Shown here: positions 31,414 to 40,025 of the stretch, piece after piece | How the letters are laid out: each line of letters begins with the position of its first letter | How positions within the stretch are numbered: position 1 is the first letter of the stretch | Assembly: GCA_017514235.1 (NCBI GenBank) | Contig: JAFWKK010000040.1 | Span: 1 to 64,000 of the forward strand | DNA length: 64,000 nt | Source of the DNA: Kiritimatiellia bacterium | GTDB lineage: Bacteria; Verrucomicrobiota; Kiritimatiellia; RFP12; UBA1067 | Direction: 5' to 3' | Notes under the pieces: generated by a model | Databases searched by the model: none | What the model saw: the letters and a program-made list of their open reading frames with translations, nothing else | Told to the model about the DNA's origin: nothing | Program-made: the position numbers and the translations under genes

Positions 31414-32172
31414 ATGAAGAAGACGATGATCCTGACGTTCGCAGCGCTGGCCGCTGCGGAGACGTTCGCCATTCAGGGTTCGGTTTCGACAGAGGCCGAG
31501 ACCTTCGCCGGCGACATCAAGTGGCACGCCCGCGACAAGAAGTACGTGGTAGAGAAGGGCAAGGTCACCAAGGAGTTCAAGCTTGCGGACGTGACGGGGC
31601 TTGAAATACCCGAGCCGGCCGGGTTCAAGAAGGCCGCGCAGATGGTGGACGAAGGCCAGGGCGCCGCGGCCATCGCGACGCTGACTAAGATCGTAGCCGA
31701 CTACAGGATGCTGAAGTGGGACAAGCCGGCGGGGCGCTATCTCGCGCTCGCCTACCTTGCCGCAGGCAACGCGCAGAAGGCTTACGACGCATGCCAGCCG
31801 ATCGTCGCCGAGGACAAGGCGTCGGCATATTCCGGCGATCTCGCAGCCGCCTACTGGCAAGCCCTGCTGAAGCTCGGCAAGCGCGAGCAGCTGGAGGGCC
31901 TGCTGAAGAAGGCGTCGTCGTCCGCCGACCGCGCGGCCTCTGCCGCGGCGCTCGTCATGCGCGGCGACATAATCGTCGCCGCGTCGAACGACAAGCCCGA
32001 CGAGCTGCGCCGTGCGCTCCGCGACGGCTACCTCAGGGTCGTGCTGATGTATCAGGACGCGGCATGCGCCCGCGAGCGCAGCGAGGCGTGTCTCAAGGCC
32101 GCACAGTGCTTCGACAAGCTCGGCCAGTCGTCACGGGCGGAGCAGCTGAAGGCATCGGCGAAGGCGATCTGA
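31414..32172 (+). CDS. Exported TPR-like protein
   Basis: 252 residues with a signal peptide (MKKTMILTFAALAAAETFAI). After an N-terminal beta-rich segment ('GDIKWHARDKKYVVEKGKVT') it has helical repeats such as 'AGRYLALAYLAAGNAQKAYD' and 'LQCFDKLGQSSRAEQLKASA'-like helices. It has a good ribosome binding site (AAGGAGT) and lies 33 nt downstream of the giant TPR gene. It is probably a smaller periplasmic partner of the same machine. Confidence 0.75.
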   Translation: MKKTMILTFAALAAAETFAIQGSVSTEAETFAGDIKWHARDKKYVVEKGKVTKEFKLADVTGLEIPEPAGFKKAAQMVDEGQGAAAIATLTKIVADYRMLKWDKPAGRYLALAYLAAGNAQKAYDACQPIVAEDKASAYSGDLAAAYWQALLKLGKREQLEGLLKKASSSADRAASAAALVMRGDIIVAASNDKPDELRRALRDGYLRVVLMYQDAACARERSEACLKAAQCFDKLGQSSRAEQLKASAKAI

Positions 32173-32266
32173 AATGAATTTGACCGATTGCCGTGGAAGG
32201 CAGTCGAGGACACAAGGAAACCAGCAGAAGATTCAACAAAAATCTAACCAAAAGGAAAACAACCAA

Positions 32267-33085
32267 ATGAACAAGATCAGGAAGACACTTCTTGCGGCGT
32301 CGGTTCTCGTGGGAACCTGCGTCGCGCCGATGGCCGCGCTCCAGTCGCTGGGACAGGAGCTGACCGATGCCGAAGGCAACAAGGTCGAGGCCAACGCGGC
32401 CGTTACAAAGAAGTCCGGGGGAGGCTTCTACGACATAGTCTTCGGTTCCGGCATCGTGGGCATGATCCTCTGGTTCGCGCTGTTTGCCGACGGTGCGCTT
32501 GCGATCTACTTTTCCATAGACTCGGCGATTCTCATCAAGCCGGACAAGCTCATGCCTAAGAAGCTTCTTGACGGCGTGCAGGCCGCGATGGGCGAGGGCG
32601 ACGTCGTGAAGGCGATGGAGGTGTGCCAGCAGAACCCCGCCGCGATGTCAAACATCGTCATGGCGGCGTTCCAGCACATCGAGGAGGGCTTCGAGGCAAT
32701 ACAGGAGGCCGTCACGGCGGCGTCCGACCTGGAGCAGGAGAAGATACAGCAGCGGCTCAACTGGATTTCGGTGTGCGGCAACCTTGGCCCGTCCCTCGGC
32801 CTGCTCGGCACCGTGCAAGGCATGATCCTTACGTTCCAGGCCCTTGCTTCGGGCGGCGCGGGCGACGCGTCGGCACTCGCTAGCTCCATCGGCCAGGCGC
32901 TCTGGACGACTGCCGGCGGCCTTATCGTGTCCATTCCCTCGATAACCATCTTCTACTCTCTCCGCAACAAGGCCAACCGCCTCATTCTCAAGATGACGGC
33001 GATGACCATGGAGATCCTTAACGAACTGCGGAACGTCGCCGTCGAGCCCGGTGCGGAGGGCGAGGCCGCAGGGCTTCCCGCCTGA
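32267..33085 (+). CDS. exbB: MotA/TolQ/ExbB proton channel protein
   Basis: 272 residues from ATG 32267, preceded by AAAAGGAAAAC. An N-terminal signal-like segment (MNKIRKTLLAASVLVGTCVA) and an extra 45-residue periplasmic stretch precede the three-helix ExbB core: TM1 'SGIVGMILWFALFADGALAI', a cytoplasmic loop, 'VCGNLGPSLGLLGTVQGMIL' (the conserved G-L-L-G-T-V motif of TM2) and TM3 'WTTAGGLIVSIPSITIFYSL'. ExbB pentamers with ExbD convert proton flow into movement of a TonB-like partner. The N-terminal extension is typical of environmental ExbB forms. Confidence 0.93.
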   Translation: MNKIRKTLLAASVLVGTCVAPMAALQSLGQELTDAEGNKVEANAAVTKKSGGGFYDIVFGSGIVGMILWFALFADGALAIYFSIDSAILIKPDKLMPKKLLDGVQAAMGEGDVVKAMEVCQQNPAAMSNIVMAAFQHIEEGFEAIQEAVTAASDLEQEKIQQRLNWISVCGNLGPSLGLLGTVQGMILTFQALASGGAGDASALASSIGQALWTTAGGLIVSIPSITIFYSLRNKANRLILKMTAMTMEILNELRNVAVEPGAEGEAAGLPA

Positions 33086-33098
33086 GGGGGGCGAGCCC

Positions 33099-33581
33099 AT
33101 GGCGCAGAAGTCAAAGCACAACCCCGCCCTCGACATGACGCCGATGATCGACGTCGTGTTCGAGCTCATCATCTTCTTCGTCGTGACGCTGGTGGAAGCC
33201 CAGCGCAAGGACGAGACGATCGAGCTTGAGGACGGCAGGCACGGCATAGTGCTGACGCCCGAGGAACTGCCGCCGACGCACATGATGATCGACATCGGCC
33301 TCAGGAAGGGCAAGCCCCGCATCTCCATGGGAGACCGGGATATCACGCCGGAGGAGATCGGCCGCCGCGTGAAGGAGAAGATGCATCGCGTCGGCGAGTT
33401 CCCGGTGCTTATCCGGGCGGACTACGCCGTTCCGCACTACGCCGTCGCTCGGGTGATGAACGCCTGCACCGCCGCGGGGTTATGGAAGATATCCTTCGTA
33501 GCGGTCCAGGAGGACAAGACCTCGAAGCCGGGCCACCCGGGCCGCAAGCGCCTGGCGGCCCTGAAGAGAAGGGGGAACTGA
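33099..33581 (+). CDS. exbD: ExbD/TolR family protein 1
   Basis: 160 residues from ATG 33099. Starts with the ExbD motif 'LDMTPMIDVVFELIIFFVVT', in which the Asp of 'MIDVVF' is the proton-carrying residue of the single membrane helix. A periplasmic domain follows ('HMMIDIGLRKGKPRISMGDR', 'EFPVLIRADYAVPHYAVARV'), with a basic C-terminal tail. The first 62 nt of the motif are nearly identical to those in the next gene. Confidence 0.93.
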   Translation: MAQKSKHNPALDMTPMIDVVFELIIFFVVTLVEAQRKDETIELEDGRHGIVLTPEELPPTHMMIDIGLRKGKPRISMGDRDITPEEIGRRVKEKMHRVGEFPVLIRADYAVPHYAVARVMNACTAAGLWKISFVAVQEDKTSKPGHPGRKRLAALKRRGN

Positions 33582-33582
33582 C

Positions 33583-33990
33583 ATGGCGCGCAAGCCCCAG
33601 GAGAATCCCACCCTCGACATGACGCCGATGATCGACGTCGTGTTCGAGCTCATAATCTTCTTCGTCGTGACGATCAAGCAGGAGGACATCTTCTCGAAGC
33701 TCAACGCCAACCGGCCCGCGCCGGCGTCAGGACAGAGCTCGAACGAGTCCGACACGACGGTCACGATCGAGATCGGCCGCGGCCCGGACGCGAACGGCCT
33801 GCTGGTCTACAACAGGCGCCCGGTGCGCCGTTCGGAGCTAGACCAGTACCTTCGCGACGTCGCCCGTACGTCGAAGAAGACGCCTATCATCATCAAGTGC
33901 GCCGAGGATTCGCCCCACAAGGCCCTCGTCGACGCGCTTGACATCTGCTACCGCAATCAGCTCTTCAGCGTCAGCATATTCACGCTGTAG
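33583..33990 (+). CDS. exbD: ExbD/TolR family protein 2
   Basis: 135 residues, starting 1 nt after the first ExbD gene. It shares 'LDMTPMIDVVFELIIFFVVT', including the conserved Asp, but has a different periplasmic domain ('TVTIEIGRGPDANGLLVYNR', 'TPIIIKCAEDSPHKALVDAL'). Two non-identical ExbD subunits would allow a hetero-dimer inside one ExbB ring. It ends 20 nt before the TonB-like toroid gene. Confidence 0.93.
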   Translation: MARKPQENPTLDMTPMIDVVFELIIFFVVTIKQEDIFSKLNANRPAPASGQSSNESDTTVTIEIGRGPDANGLLVYNRRPVRRSELDQYLRDVARTSKKTPIIIKCAEDSPHKALVDALDICYRNQLFSVSIFTL

Positions 33991-34010
33991 GGAACAAGGA
34001 GCCGAAGACA

Positions 34011-35738
34011 ATGTCCGACGAGAGCAGCGAATGGGACGAGACGGCCGAAGAGGCGCCGCTGTCGGCCGAGGAGCTTTTCGAGATTCACAAGGCCGAGATT
34101 GACGCGGCATTCGAGGAGCGCGGCATCTTCCGTCGCCTCGGCGACATGTTCCGCGGCCTGGGGCGTCCGCGCTCGTCGCCCGAATACAAGCTGGCGGTGC
34201 TTGAGCTACAGCGGCTGATCGCGCCGCTCTGCGCGATCGTCCTGCCGACGCTTGGCGTGCTGATACTCATCGTCGTCACTGCCGTTACGGGTCAGAACGG
34301 CGAGACGATACAGGTTGACATAGCCCGCGCCCAGGAGGACGAGGCGGAGCTGGAGGAGCAGCAGGATCCCGATGAGATCGAGGAGCAGACTCCGCCCGAG
34401 GAGGTCGTAGACGTTCAGGTGGACACCCCGAACATCTCCGAGGTCGACGTGTCAACCCCTACGCCGACTCCCAACGAGCCGGTCTCGGTGAAACCCGCCA
34501 CGCAGGACTCCGTCGCGCTCATCAAGTCGCCTATCACGATGAGGTCTATGGCCGGCTCGCGCAACCCCGGATCGATCGGCAAGTTCACGTCCGGCGGCGG
34601 CTTGTACGGAGACGCGGCAACCGAGGGCGCGGTGCTGAAGGCCCTCAGGTGGCTCAAGAAGACGCAGAACGCCAACGGCAGCTGGTCGCCGGTTCCAATA
34701 TCCAACACGGGCCTTGCGATTCTAGCCTTTCTTGCGCACGGCGAGACGCCGGCCTCCAAGGAGTTCGGTCCGACCGTGCAGAAGGCGATGCAGTTCCTTA
34801 TCGACTCCCTCTCCAAGAAGCGGGACAAGACGGGCAAGGAAGTCGTTACCTTCAAGGGAACCGACGGGAACGAGTACGCGACCCTGATCGCGACGTATGC
34901 GCTCTGCGAGGCGTACGGCATGACGCGCAACCCGAACACCAAGGTCGTGGCCGAGCAGACCCTCCAGCGCATCGTCGACAACCAGAGTCCCACAGGCGGC
35001 TGGGACTATGGCATCAACAAGGCCTCGACACGCGACGACATGTCATTCGCCGGCTGGGCGCTTCAGGCGCTGAAGGCCGGCAAGATGGCCGGCATGCACC
35101 CGAAGGGACTGGACGAGTGCATCAAGAAGGCGATCAAGTGCCTCAAGACTCGCAACTTCCGCAACGGCGGCTTCAACTATACCGCAGGCGGAGGCCCGAC
35201 GGGCCTGACGGCTACCGGTTGCCTCGCAATGCAGCTTCTCGGCTACATGAACGAGAAGGAAGTCAAGGATGCGCTTGAGACCATGCGCCCGTGGAAGCCG
35301 TCGTTCACCGGCAACAAGGGCACGAAGCTCTCCGAAGCCTTGCCTTCCGGCAACCCGCAGTACTACTGCTACTATGCGGCCCAGTGCAAGTACCAGGCCG
35401 GCATGTGCCAGGGAGCTACGCCAGCGAACATAAAGACCTGGCAGGACTGGAACATGGCCATGAAGGCGCTGTATCCGAGGACGATCATAACGCTTCCCGA
35501 TACGATCGAAGGACCTGACGGCAAGCCGCGCAAGATCGGCTACTGGAAGTGGGTCGCCGACGAGACGTGCAAGGGCGGAGGCGACACTATGACTACGTGC
35601 CTGTGCGCTCTCCAGCTTATGGTCTACTACCGCTATCTGCCTACCATGCAGACGAAGGCTGCCAAGGCCATCACCGAGCCGGAAGAGTCGGAAGAGTCCA
35701 AGAAGACCGCCGAGGTCGACGTTGAAGTCGACATCTGA
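34011..35738 (+). CDS. TonB-like protein with a C-terminal prenyltransferase/squalene-cyclase-type toroid
   Basis: 575 residues. Residues 1-69 are cytoplasmic and acidic; 70-92 form a single membrane helix ('IAPLCAIVLPTLGVLILIVV'). Residues 95-165 are an acidic, proline-rich linker ('EIEEQTPPEEVVDVQVDTPN', 'STPTPTPNEPVSVKP'), as in TonB. Residues about 205-550 carry repeats of the alpha6/alpha6-toroid type found in terpene cyclases and prenyltransferase beta subunits: 'ALRWLKKTQNANGSWSPVPI', 'IVDNQSPTGGWDYGINKAST' and 'CLKTRNFRNGGFNYTAGG'. No cyclase DxDD motif is evident. I infer a proton-driven arm ending in a toroidal binding or enzymatic domain in the periplasm. Confidence 0.8.
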   Translation: MSDESSEWDETAEEAPLSAEELFEIHKAEIDAAFEERGIFRRLGDMFRGLGRPRSSPEYKLAVLELQRLIAPLCAIVLPTLGVLILIVVTAVTGQNGETIQVDIARAQEDEAELEEQQDPDEIEEQTPPEEVVDVQVDTPNISEVDVSTPTPTPNEPVSVKPATQDSVALIKSPITMRSMAGSRNPGSIGKFTSGGGLYGDAATEGAVLKALRWLKKTQNANGSWSPVPISNTGLAILAFLAHGETPASKEFGPTVQKAMQFLIDSLSKKRDKTGKEVVTFKGTDGNEYATLIATYALCEAYGMTRNPNTKVVAEQTLQRIVDNQSPTGGWDYGINKASTRDDMSFAGWALQALKAGKMAGMHPKGLDECIKKAIKCLKTRNFRNGGFNYTAGGGPTGLTATGCLAMQLLGYMNEKEVKDALETMRPWKPSFTGNKGTKLSEALPSGNPQYYCYYAAQCKYQAGMCQGATPANIKTWQDWNMAMKALYPRTIITLPDTIEGPDGKPRKIGYWKWVADETCKGGGDTMTTCLCALQLMVYYRYLPTMQTKAAKAITEPEESEESKKTAEVDVEVDI

Positions 35739-35784
35739 GTGAAGCCCCGCCGTCTGCCGACTTCCTGAAGGCGATGCAGCACCA

Positions 35785-37227
35785 ATGGCGAACGAAAGCA
35801 GGCGGAAGGCGGCTGTGGCGCACGGTCGAATCCTTGCGACCGTTGCGGCAGGTTGCATCGCGCAAGCGGCTTTTTCTGACACGTCGGTGGAGTTTGACGC
35901 CGGCATACATTCCCGCATCCGCCAGACATGCGTAAGGAACGCTCCCGGACTTCCGAACGGCGGAGACGCCGTGCCGGTCAGCAAGGAGCGCAAGGCGAAT
36001 ACGCAGGGAATGCGCGTGGATTCCTACCCGTGGGTCAACGCGAAGTGGCGTGAGTACACGGCGGTCCTCGGCTTCGGGCACTCGTTCATCGAGTACTTCG
36101 AAGGCGTGACTTCGCCTCACAGCGAACGAGCCTATCGCCTGCCGGACATTCTCTACCTGAACAACCTCTATCTTGACGGGACGGGAGTCTGGGACGGATT
36201 CATGGACTTTCGGATCGGACGCCAGAACATGACCGAGAACCGGCGTTCCGTGCTGGGGCTCGACAGGCTGATACTCGACGGCACGCCAGGTGACAGTTCT
36301 GTCTCCACGTATTCCGACATGGCCAGGTTCCGGTTCCATTTTGACGAGCGCAGGAGTCTTGACCTCTTCGGACTTTATGATTGTGCCCGCAACACGATGA
36401 GCATGGGGCTCAGTCGGGCCAGGCAACGCTCCCTGAACCGCCTCACTTCGTCCGATTCGCCGGACATGGACCAGTTTGGCGCCGGTGCAATCTGGAGCGA
36501 CACCGTCGGCGAAGCGATGCCGTTCAAGGCATATGCGATACTGAAGGGCGACCGTTCATATGAGCGGAAGGGCGAACGGCAGCCCGGCAAGCGGATCGCC
36601 ACGCTTGGCGTGAACGTGAGACCGCAGCTGACGGAGACTCTCTCGCTCGACCTTGAGGGTGCGCAGCAGGCAGGGCGGCGCACAAATGGACGCTTTGCCG
36701 GCGGCACCATGGCGTATCTAGACGTCGTCTACCGCCGGGAGTGCCCGTGGGAATTCAAGGCAAGCCCGTACGGACACGCAGGCGTATGGTTCATGAGCGG
36801 CGACAAGCACCGCCTTGACGCGGACGATTCGGATACGGCCTGGGATCCGCTATGGCGTCGCATTTCGGTTCCGAGCGAGATTTTCGCCAATGGAGCTCAT
36901 CCGGGCCTTAGGTACTGGACGAACATGCTGTGGCTGAACGGCCTGGTGGGGCTTGATTTCGGGCGTATGCACCGCGTGGAGGCGTATTCGGGTCCGATAT
37001 TCGCGCCAGCGCAGGATGAACTCGGCGGCGGCGATTCGTCGTTCAAGGGCGTACTTTCGCGCATCAACTACTTCTTCCCGATTCGCCTTGCGCCTGCCAA
37101 CGCGCATGGCATGGACAGGTGCGAAGTGTTTGGAAGCGCCTGCTTCGAGCTGTTCAATCCTGGCGATTACTACGCTTCCTCCAAGCCGGCGATCTACGTG
37201 CGCTGGCTTCTGAACTTCAGGTTCTAA
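35785..37227 (+). CDS. Outer-membrane beta-barrel protein (alginate-export-like)
   Basis: 480 residues with a signal peptide in the first 31 residues ('ATVAAGCIAQAAFSDTSVEF'). The rest is a run of amphipathic strands: 'WREYTAVLGFGHSFIEYFEG', 'FMDFRIGRQNMTENRRSVLG' (the 'RxGRQ' segment common in AlgE-like barrels), 'YGHAGVWFMSGDK' and 'LFNPGDYYASSKP', ending 'YVRWLLNFRF' with the terminal phenylalanine used for BAM recognition. It is probably a channel or the outer-membrane end of the ExbBD machine, located 46 nt downstream of the toroid gene. Confidence 0.8.
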   Translation: MANESRRKAAVAHGRILATVAAGCIAQAAFSDTSVEFDAGIHSRIRQTCVRNAPGLPNGGDAVPVSKERKANTQGMRVDSYPWVNAKWREYTAVLGFGHSFIEYFEGVTSPHSERAYRLPDILYLNNLYLDGTGVWDGFMDFRIGRQNMTENRRSVLGLDRLILDGTPGDSSVSTYSDMARFRFHFDERRSLDLFGLYDCARNTMSMGLSRARQRSLNRLTSSDSPDMDQFGAGAIWSDTVGEAMPFKAYAILKGDRSYERKGERQPGKRIATLGVNVRPQLTETLSLDLEGAQQAGRRTNGRFAGGTMAYLDVVYRRECPWEFKASPYGHAGVWFMSGDKHRLDADDSDTAWDPLWRRISVPSEIFANGAHPGLRYWTNMLWLNGLVGLDFGRMHRVEAYSGPIFAPAQDELGGGDSSFKGVLSRINYFFPIRLAPANAHGMDRCEVFGSACFELFNPGDYYASSKPAIYVRWLLNFRF

Positions 37228-37279
37228 AATTGACGCGCGAAAAAAAAACGATGTTTTGCCGTTTTGAGTCATGAAATTG

Positions 37280-37288
37280 TGTTATAAT
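37280..37288 (+). promoter_or_regulatory. Promoter of the first HGSNAT-like gene
   Basis: TGTTATAAT, 33 nt before the GTG start and followed by AAAGGAG. The same block occurs at 39991-39999. An AAAACG...CGTTTT hairpin lies just upstream at about 37248-37265. Confidence 0.65.
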
Positions 37289-37321
37289 AGGGATGTGTAG
37301 ACTGTAAAAAGGAGCCGTTAA

Positions 37322-38449
37322 GTGGTAGAGACGAAAAGAATTTTGTCGATTGATGCGTTGCGCGGCTTTGACATGATGTGGATCGCGGGGGTTGATCGGG
37401 TTTTGAAGCGTGCTGGCGCGGCGCTGAACAACGACTTCGGCGCGGCGATGGCCGCGCAGATGAACCATGTTGACTGGGCGGGGCTGCACATAATTGATCT
37501 TGTGTTCCCCACGTTCGTGTTTCTTGCCGGCGCGAGCTGGCCTTTCTCGCTCGCGAGCAGGCGTGCGAGGGGTGCAACGGATCGGCAGATCCTCTGGAGC
37601 ATCGTGAAGCGCTTCCTCATCCTCTTCGCGCTCGGGCTTCTCTACGACAATTTCTTCAAGTTCAATTTTGCCAACTGTCTCTACAACTCCGTTCTCGGCC
37701 GTGTCGGATTAGGGTGGGCGGTCGCGGCGGCCACACTCCTGCTCTGCAAGAGGCTGAGGACCGTCATCTGGATATCGGTCGGCATTTTCGTGGCATACTG
37801 GCTTGCGGGGCTGTTGATACCGCTCGCTGTGAACCCTCCGGGCGTTGATCCGTGGGCGCCGCGCGAGGTTGCCGTCACGCGGCTTCTCGACAACAAGTTC
37901 TTTGACGGGCTTGCCGCGCTGTTCGGCGGCGATTTCCAGAATGTGCGAAGGCAGGGGCTTTTCGCTGGAATCGGCTGCATCTCGTCGGCGTTCCTCGGGA
38001 TGTACGCGGGTCTCATCCTCAAGCATGACGGATGGTCGCCGGCGCGAAAGAGCGGCTTGCTGGCGCTCTTTGCGTTGGCGCTTGGAGCGGGCGGCGGGAT
38101 TGCGCTGCTCACCGGTTGCCCGTGCGTGAAGCCGAGCTGGAACCCCACGTACATTCTCGTGGCGGGTTCCATCGCGACGGCGCTTCTCGCGCTCTTCCAC
38201 TGGCTCATCGATGTCAAGGGGCGCGTGGCGTGGAGCTTCCCGTTCCGCGTGATTGGCATGAACTCCATCACGGTGTACCTTCTGTACCGCATGGTGGATC
38301 TGGAGACGACCAGCAAGTTCTTCCTTGAGGGCACTGCCAACCTCTTTCCGGAGCCGTGGGCGCAGACCATCACGGCGGCCGGCGCGGCGGCGCTTGCGTG
38401 GCTCGCGATGTACTGGCTGTATCGAAAGAAGATATTCATCAGGGTGTGA
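37322..38449 (+). CDS. Membrane acyltransferase of the HGSNAT/DUF5009 type, copy 1
   Basis: 375 residues from GTG 37322 (AAAGGAG upstream). The N-terminus 'RILSIDALRGFDMMWIAGVD' carries the S-x-D-x-L-R-G motif shared by lysosomal heparan-alpha-glucosaminide N-acetyltransferase and its bacterial relatives. About ten membrane helices follow, including 'LVFPTFVFLAGASWPFSLAS' and 'FRVIGMNSITVYLLYRMVDL'. These proteins move acetyl groups across the membrane onto sugars. Its paralogue lies at 40026-41150 and the two flank a GH28 gene. A 92-nt segment is identical between them. Confidence 0.88.
   Translation: MVETKRILSIDALRGFDMMWIAGVDRVLKRAGAALNNDFGAAMAAQMNHVDWAGLHIIDLVFPTFVFLAGASWPFSLASRRARGATDRQILWSIVKRFLILFALGLLYDNFFKFNFANCLYNSVLGRVGLGWAVAAATLLLCKRLRTVIWISVGIFVAYWLAGLLIPLAVNPPGVDPWAPREVAVTRLLDNKFFDGLAALFGGDFQNVRRQGLFAGIGCISSAFLGMYAGLILKHDGWSPARKSGLLALFALALGAGGGIALLTGCPCVKPSWNPTYILVAGSIATALLALFHWLIDVKGRVAWSFPFRVIGMNSITVYLLYRMVDLETTSKFFLEGTANLFPEPWAQTITAAGAAALAWLAMYWLYRKKIFIRV
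37979..38070 (+). repeat. 92-bp segment identical to 40680-40771
   Basis: It encodes 'ISSAFLGMYAGLILKHDGWS' and the following 'PARKSGLLAL'. The identity is uninterrupted at the DNA level although flanking codons have diverged, the mark of gene conversion. Confidence 0.85.
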
Positions 38450-38534
38450 GGTGTCGTTGAGATGCAGAGGGACTGGGCTTAAGAGTAAGAGGCGCAGGTG
38501 AAGCAAGGGGGGACGAAGTGGAATTGATAGACAT

Positions 38535-39947
38535 ATGGTAAAGTTGATGTTTCTCGCCCTTGCGGGCGCATGCGCCGCATGCCCGGCTACGACGTTCGAC
38601 GTGCGGGATTTCGGTGCGAAGGGTGACGGTGCGGCCAAAGACACAGCCGCCATCCAGCGGGCGCTTGACGCCTGCGCCAAGACGGGCGGCCGTGTTGTCG
38701 TGCCGCCCGGGACCTACCTGATCGGCTCCGTTTTTCTTGGCGATGGCACGGAACTCCATCTGCAGGAGGGAGCAACCCTTCTCGGCAGTCCGGATCTTGC
38801 CGACTACAACGCGCCGGACGCCTATCCGCAGAATTTCTGCAGTCCACGTGAGGGCTGGAGCGCGAAACACCTGATCCTTGCTATTGAGCGGCGGAACGTG
38901 TCCATCACGGGGCGCGGAGTCATAGACGGAAACGGGCGTGCCTTTTTCGAAAGCAAGCCTTTACGCTACTACAAGGTCTGTTGGCGCGATGGCTACTGTC
39001 AGGTGCGGGGACCTCGCAAGGAGATGGGACGTCCGGGGCAGGAGATCGTGTTTGTGGAGTGCGCGGACGTGATCGTGCGAGACGTGACCTTCCGTGACAT
39101 GAGCTGCTGGAGCTGTCTTTTCCATGGTTGCGAAAACGTGACGGTGAGCGGCGTGACCGTGCGAAACGGTCTCCGCAACATGAACACCGACGGTTTCGAT
39201 GTCGATTCCTGCCGGAACGTCAGGATTGGCGATTGCGACATCGTGACCGGCGACGACGCGATCGCCATCCGCGGGGTGCCGTCGCGTCTGAAGGACAAGA
39301 CGAAGGTTTGCGAGAACATCCGCGTATCGAACATCGTCTGTCACGTGTCGGCGGATGGCGTGCGCGTGGGGGTTGGGGACGGCACGATCCGCAATGTGCG
39401 TGTGTCAGACATGACGATAGAGCGTGCCGGGCGTGGGCTCCATGTGCAGTGTTGCTACGTCAAGAACAAAGGCAATGTGGCTGTGAAAGGCGTGGACATC
39501 TCGGACGTCTCCTTTGAGCGCATCAAGATCAGAGATGTCGCCGATGCTGTGCTCGTCGGCGCCGGCTACCCGGGCTCTCAGGCGAAACTCGAGAACATCC
39601 GCTTTGATCGCATTGACGCCGAATTCTTTGCGCCGTGCATTGTTGCTGGCAATGGCGGCACGCGCGCTCGTGACGTCAGTTTCACCGACTGTTCGTTCAG
39701 GGTTGTGCGCGCGCCTGACGAGATTCCCGACGACAACGAATCAGGTTTGCTCGCCTGTGGCCGCAACGGCGCCTTTCGCATCCAGCAGGCCGACAATGTT
39801 TCGTTTCGCGGTTGCACGCTCGCTTGGGCGGAAGACGTTTCACTGGAACTGAACCGGGCTTTTGCGGTTCACGATGCGCAGGTGCCGTTGGTAGACAAGC
39901 GTTCCGCCATGAACGATCGTCCGTCATCAGCGGCAAAGGCGGAATGA
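38535..39947 (+). CDS. GH28 (polygalacturonase-family) beta-helix protein
   Basis: 470 residues with a signal peptide (MVKLMFLALAGACAACPATT). It begins 'FDVRDFGAKGDGAAKDTAAI', the usual GH28/pectin-lyase-fold opening, followed by right-handed beta-helix coils. Of the GH28 catalytic set, NTDG (217-220) and GDD (239-241) are present. The G-H-G loop is replaced by 'HVSADGVRVG' and the R-I-K motif is not obvious. Many cysteines ('CWSCLFHGC') suggest disulfides. It may cleave galacturonans or related uronides with altered specificity, or only bind them. It lies between the two acyltransferases. Confidence 0.85.
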   Translation: MVKLMFLALAGACAACPATTFDVRDFGAKGDGAAKDTAAIQRALDACAKTGGRVVVPPGTYLIGSVFLGDGTELHLQEGATLLGSPDLADYNAPDAYPQNFCSPREGWSAKHLILAIERRNVSITGRGVIDGNGRAFFESKPLRYYKVCWRDGYCQVRGPRKEMGRPGQEIVFVECADVIVRDVTFRDMSCWSCLFHGCENVTVSGVTVRNGLRNMNTDGFDVDSCRNVRIGDCDIVTGDDAIAIRGVPSRLKDKTKVCENIRVSNIVCHVSADGVRVGVGDGTIRNVRVSDMTIERAGRGLHVQCCYVKNKGNVAVKGVDISDVSFERIKIRDVADAVLVGAGYPGSQAKLENIRFDRIDAEFFAPCIVAGNGGTRARDVSFTDCSFRVVRAPDEIPDDNESGLLACGRNGAFRIQQADNVSFRGCTLAWAEDVSLELNRAFAVHDAQVPLVDKRSAMNDRPSSAAKAE

Positions 39948-39990
39948 CAATTGAAAAAACAATGTTTTATCGTTTTTAACCAAAAAATTA

Positions 39991-39999
39991 TGTTATAAT
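39991..39999 (+). promoter_or_regulatory. Promoter of the second HGSNAT-like gene
   Basis: TGTTATAAT, 26 nt before ATG 40026, then AAAAGGAG. It is a diverged copy of the block at 37280-37288, so the duplication included the promoter. Confidence 0.65.
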
Positions 40000-40025
40000 A
40001 GGGTTGTATTGAAAAGGAGCCATTA

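Noticed and set aside
29509-31860. 783-codon open frame on the minus strand
   Set aside because: It is antisense to the TPR gene and its neighbour. It has an Arg/Leu/His-rich composition typical of the reverse complement of GC-rich coding DNA, with no family motif.
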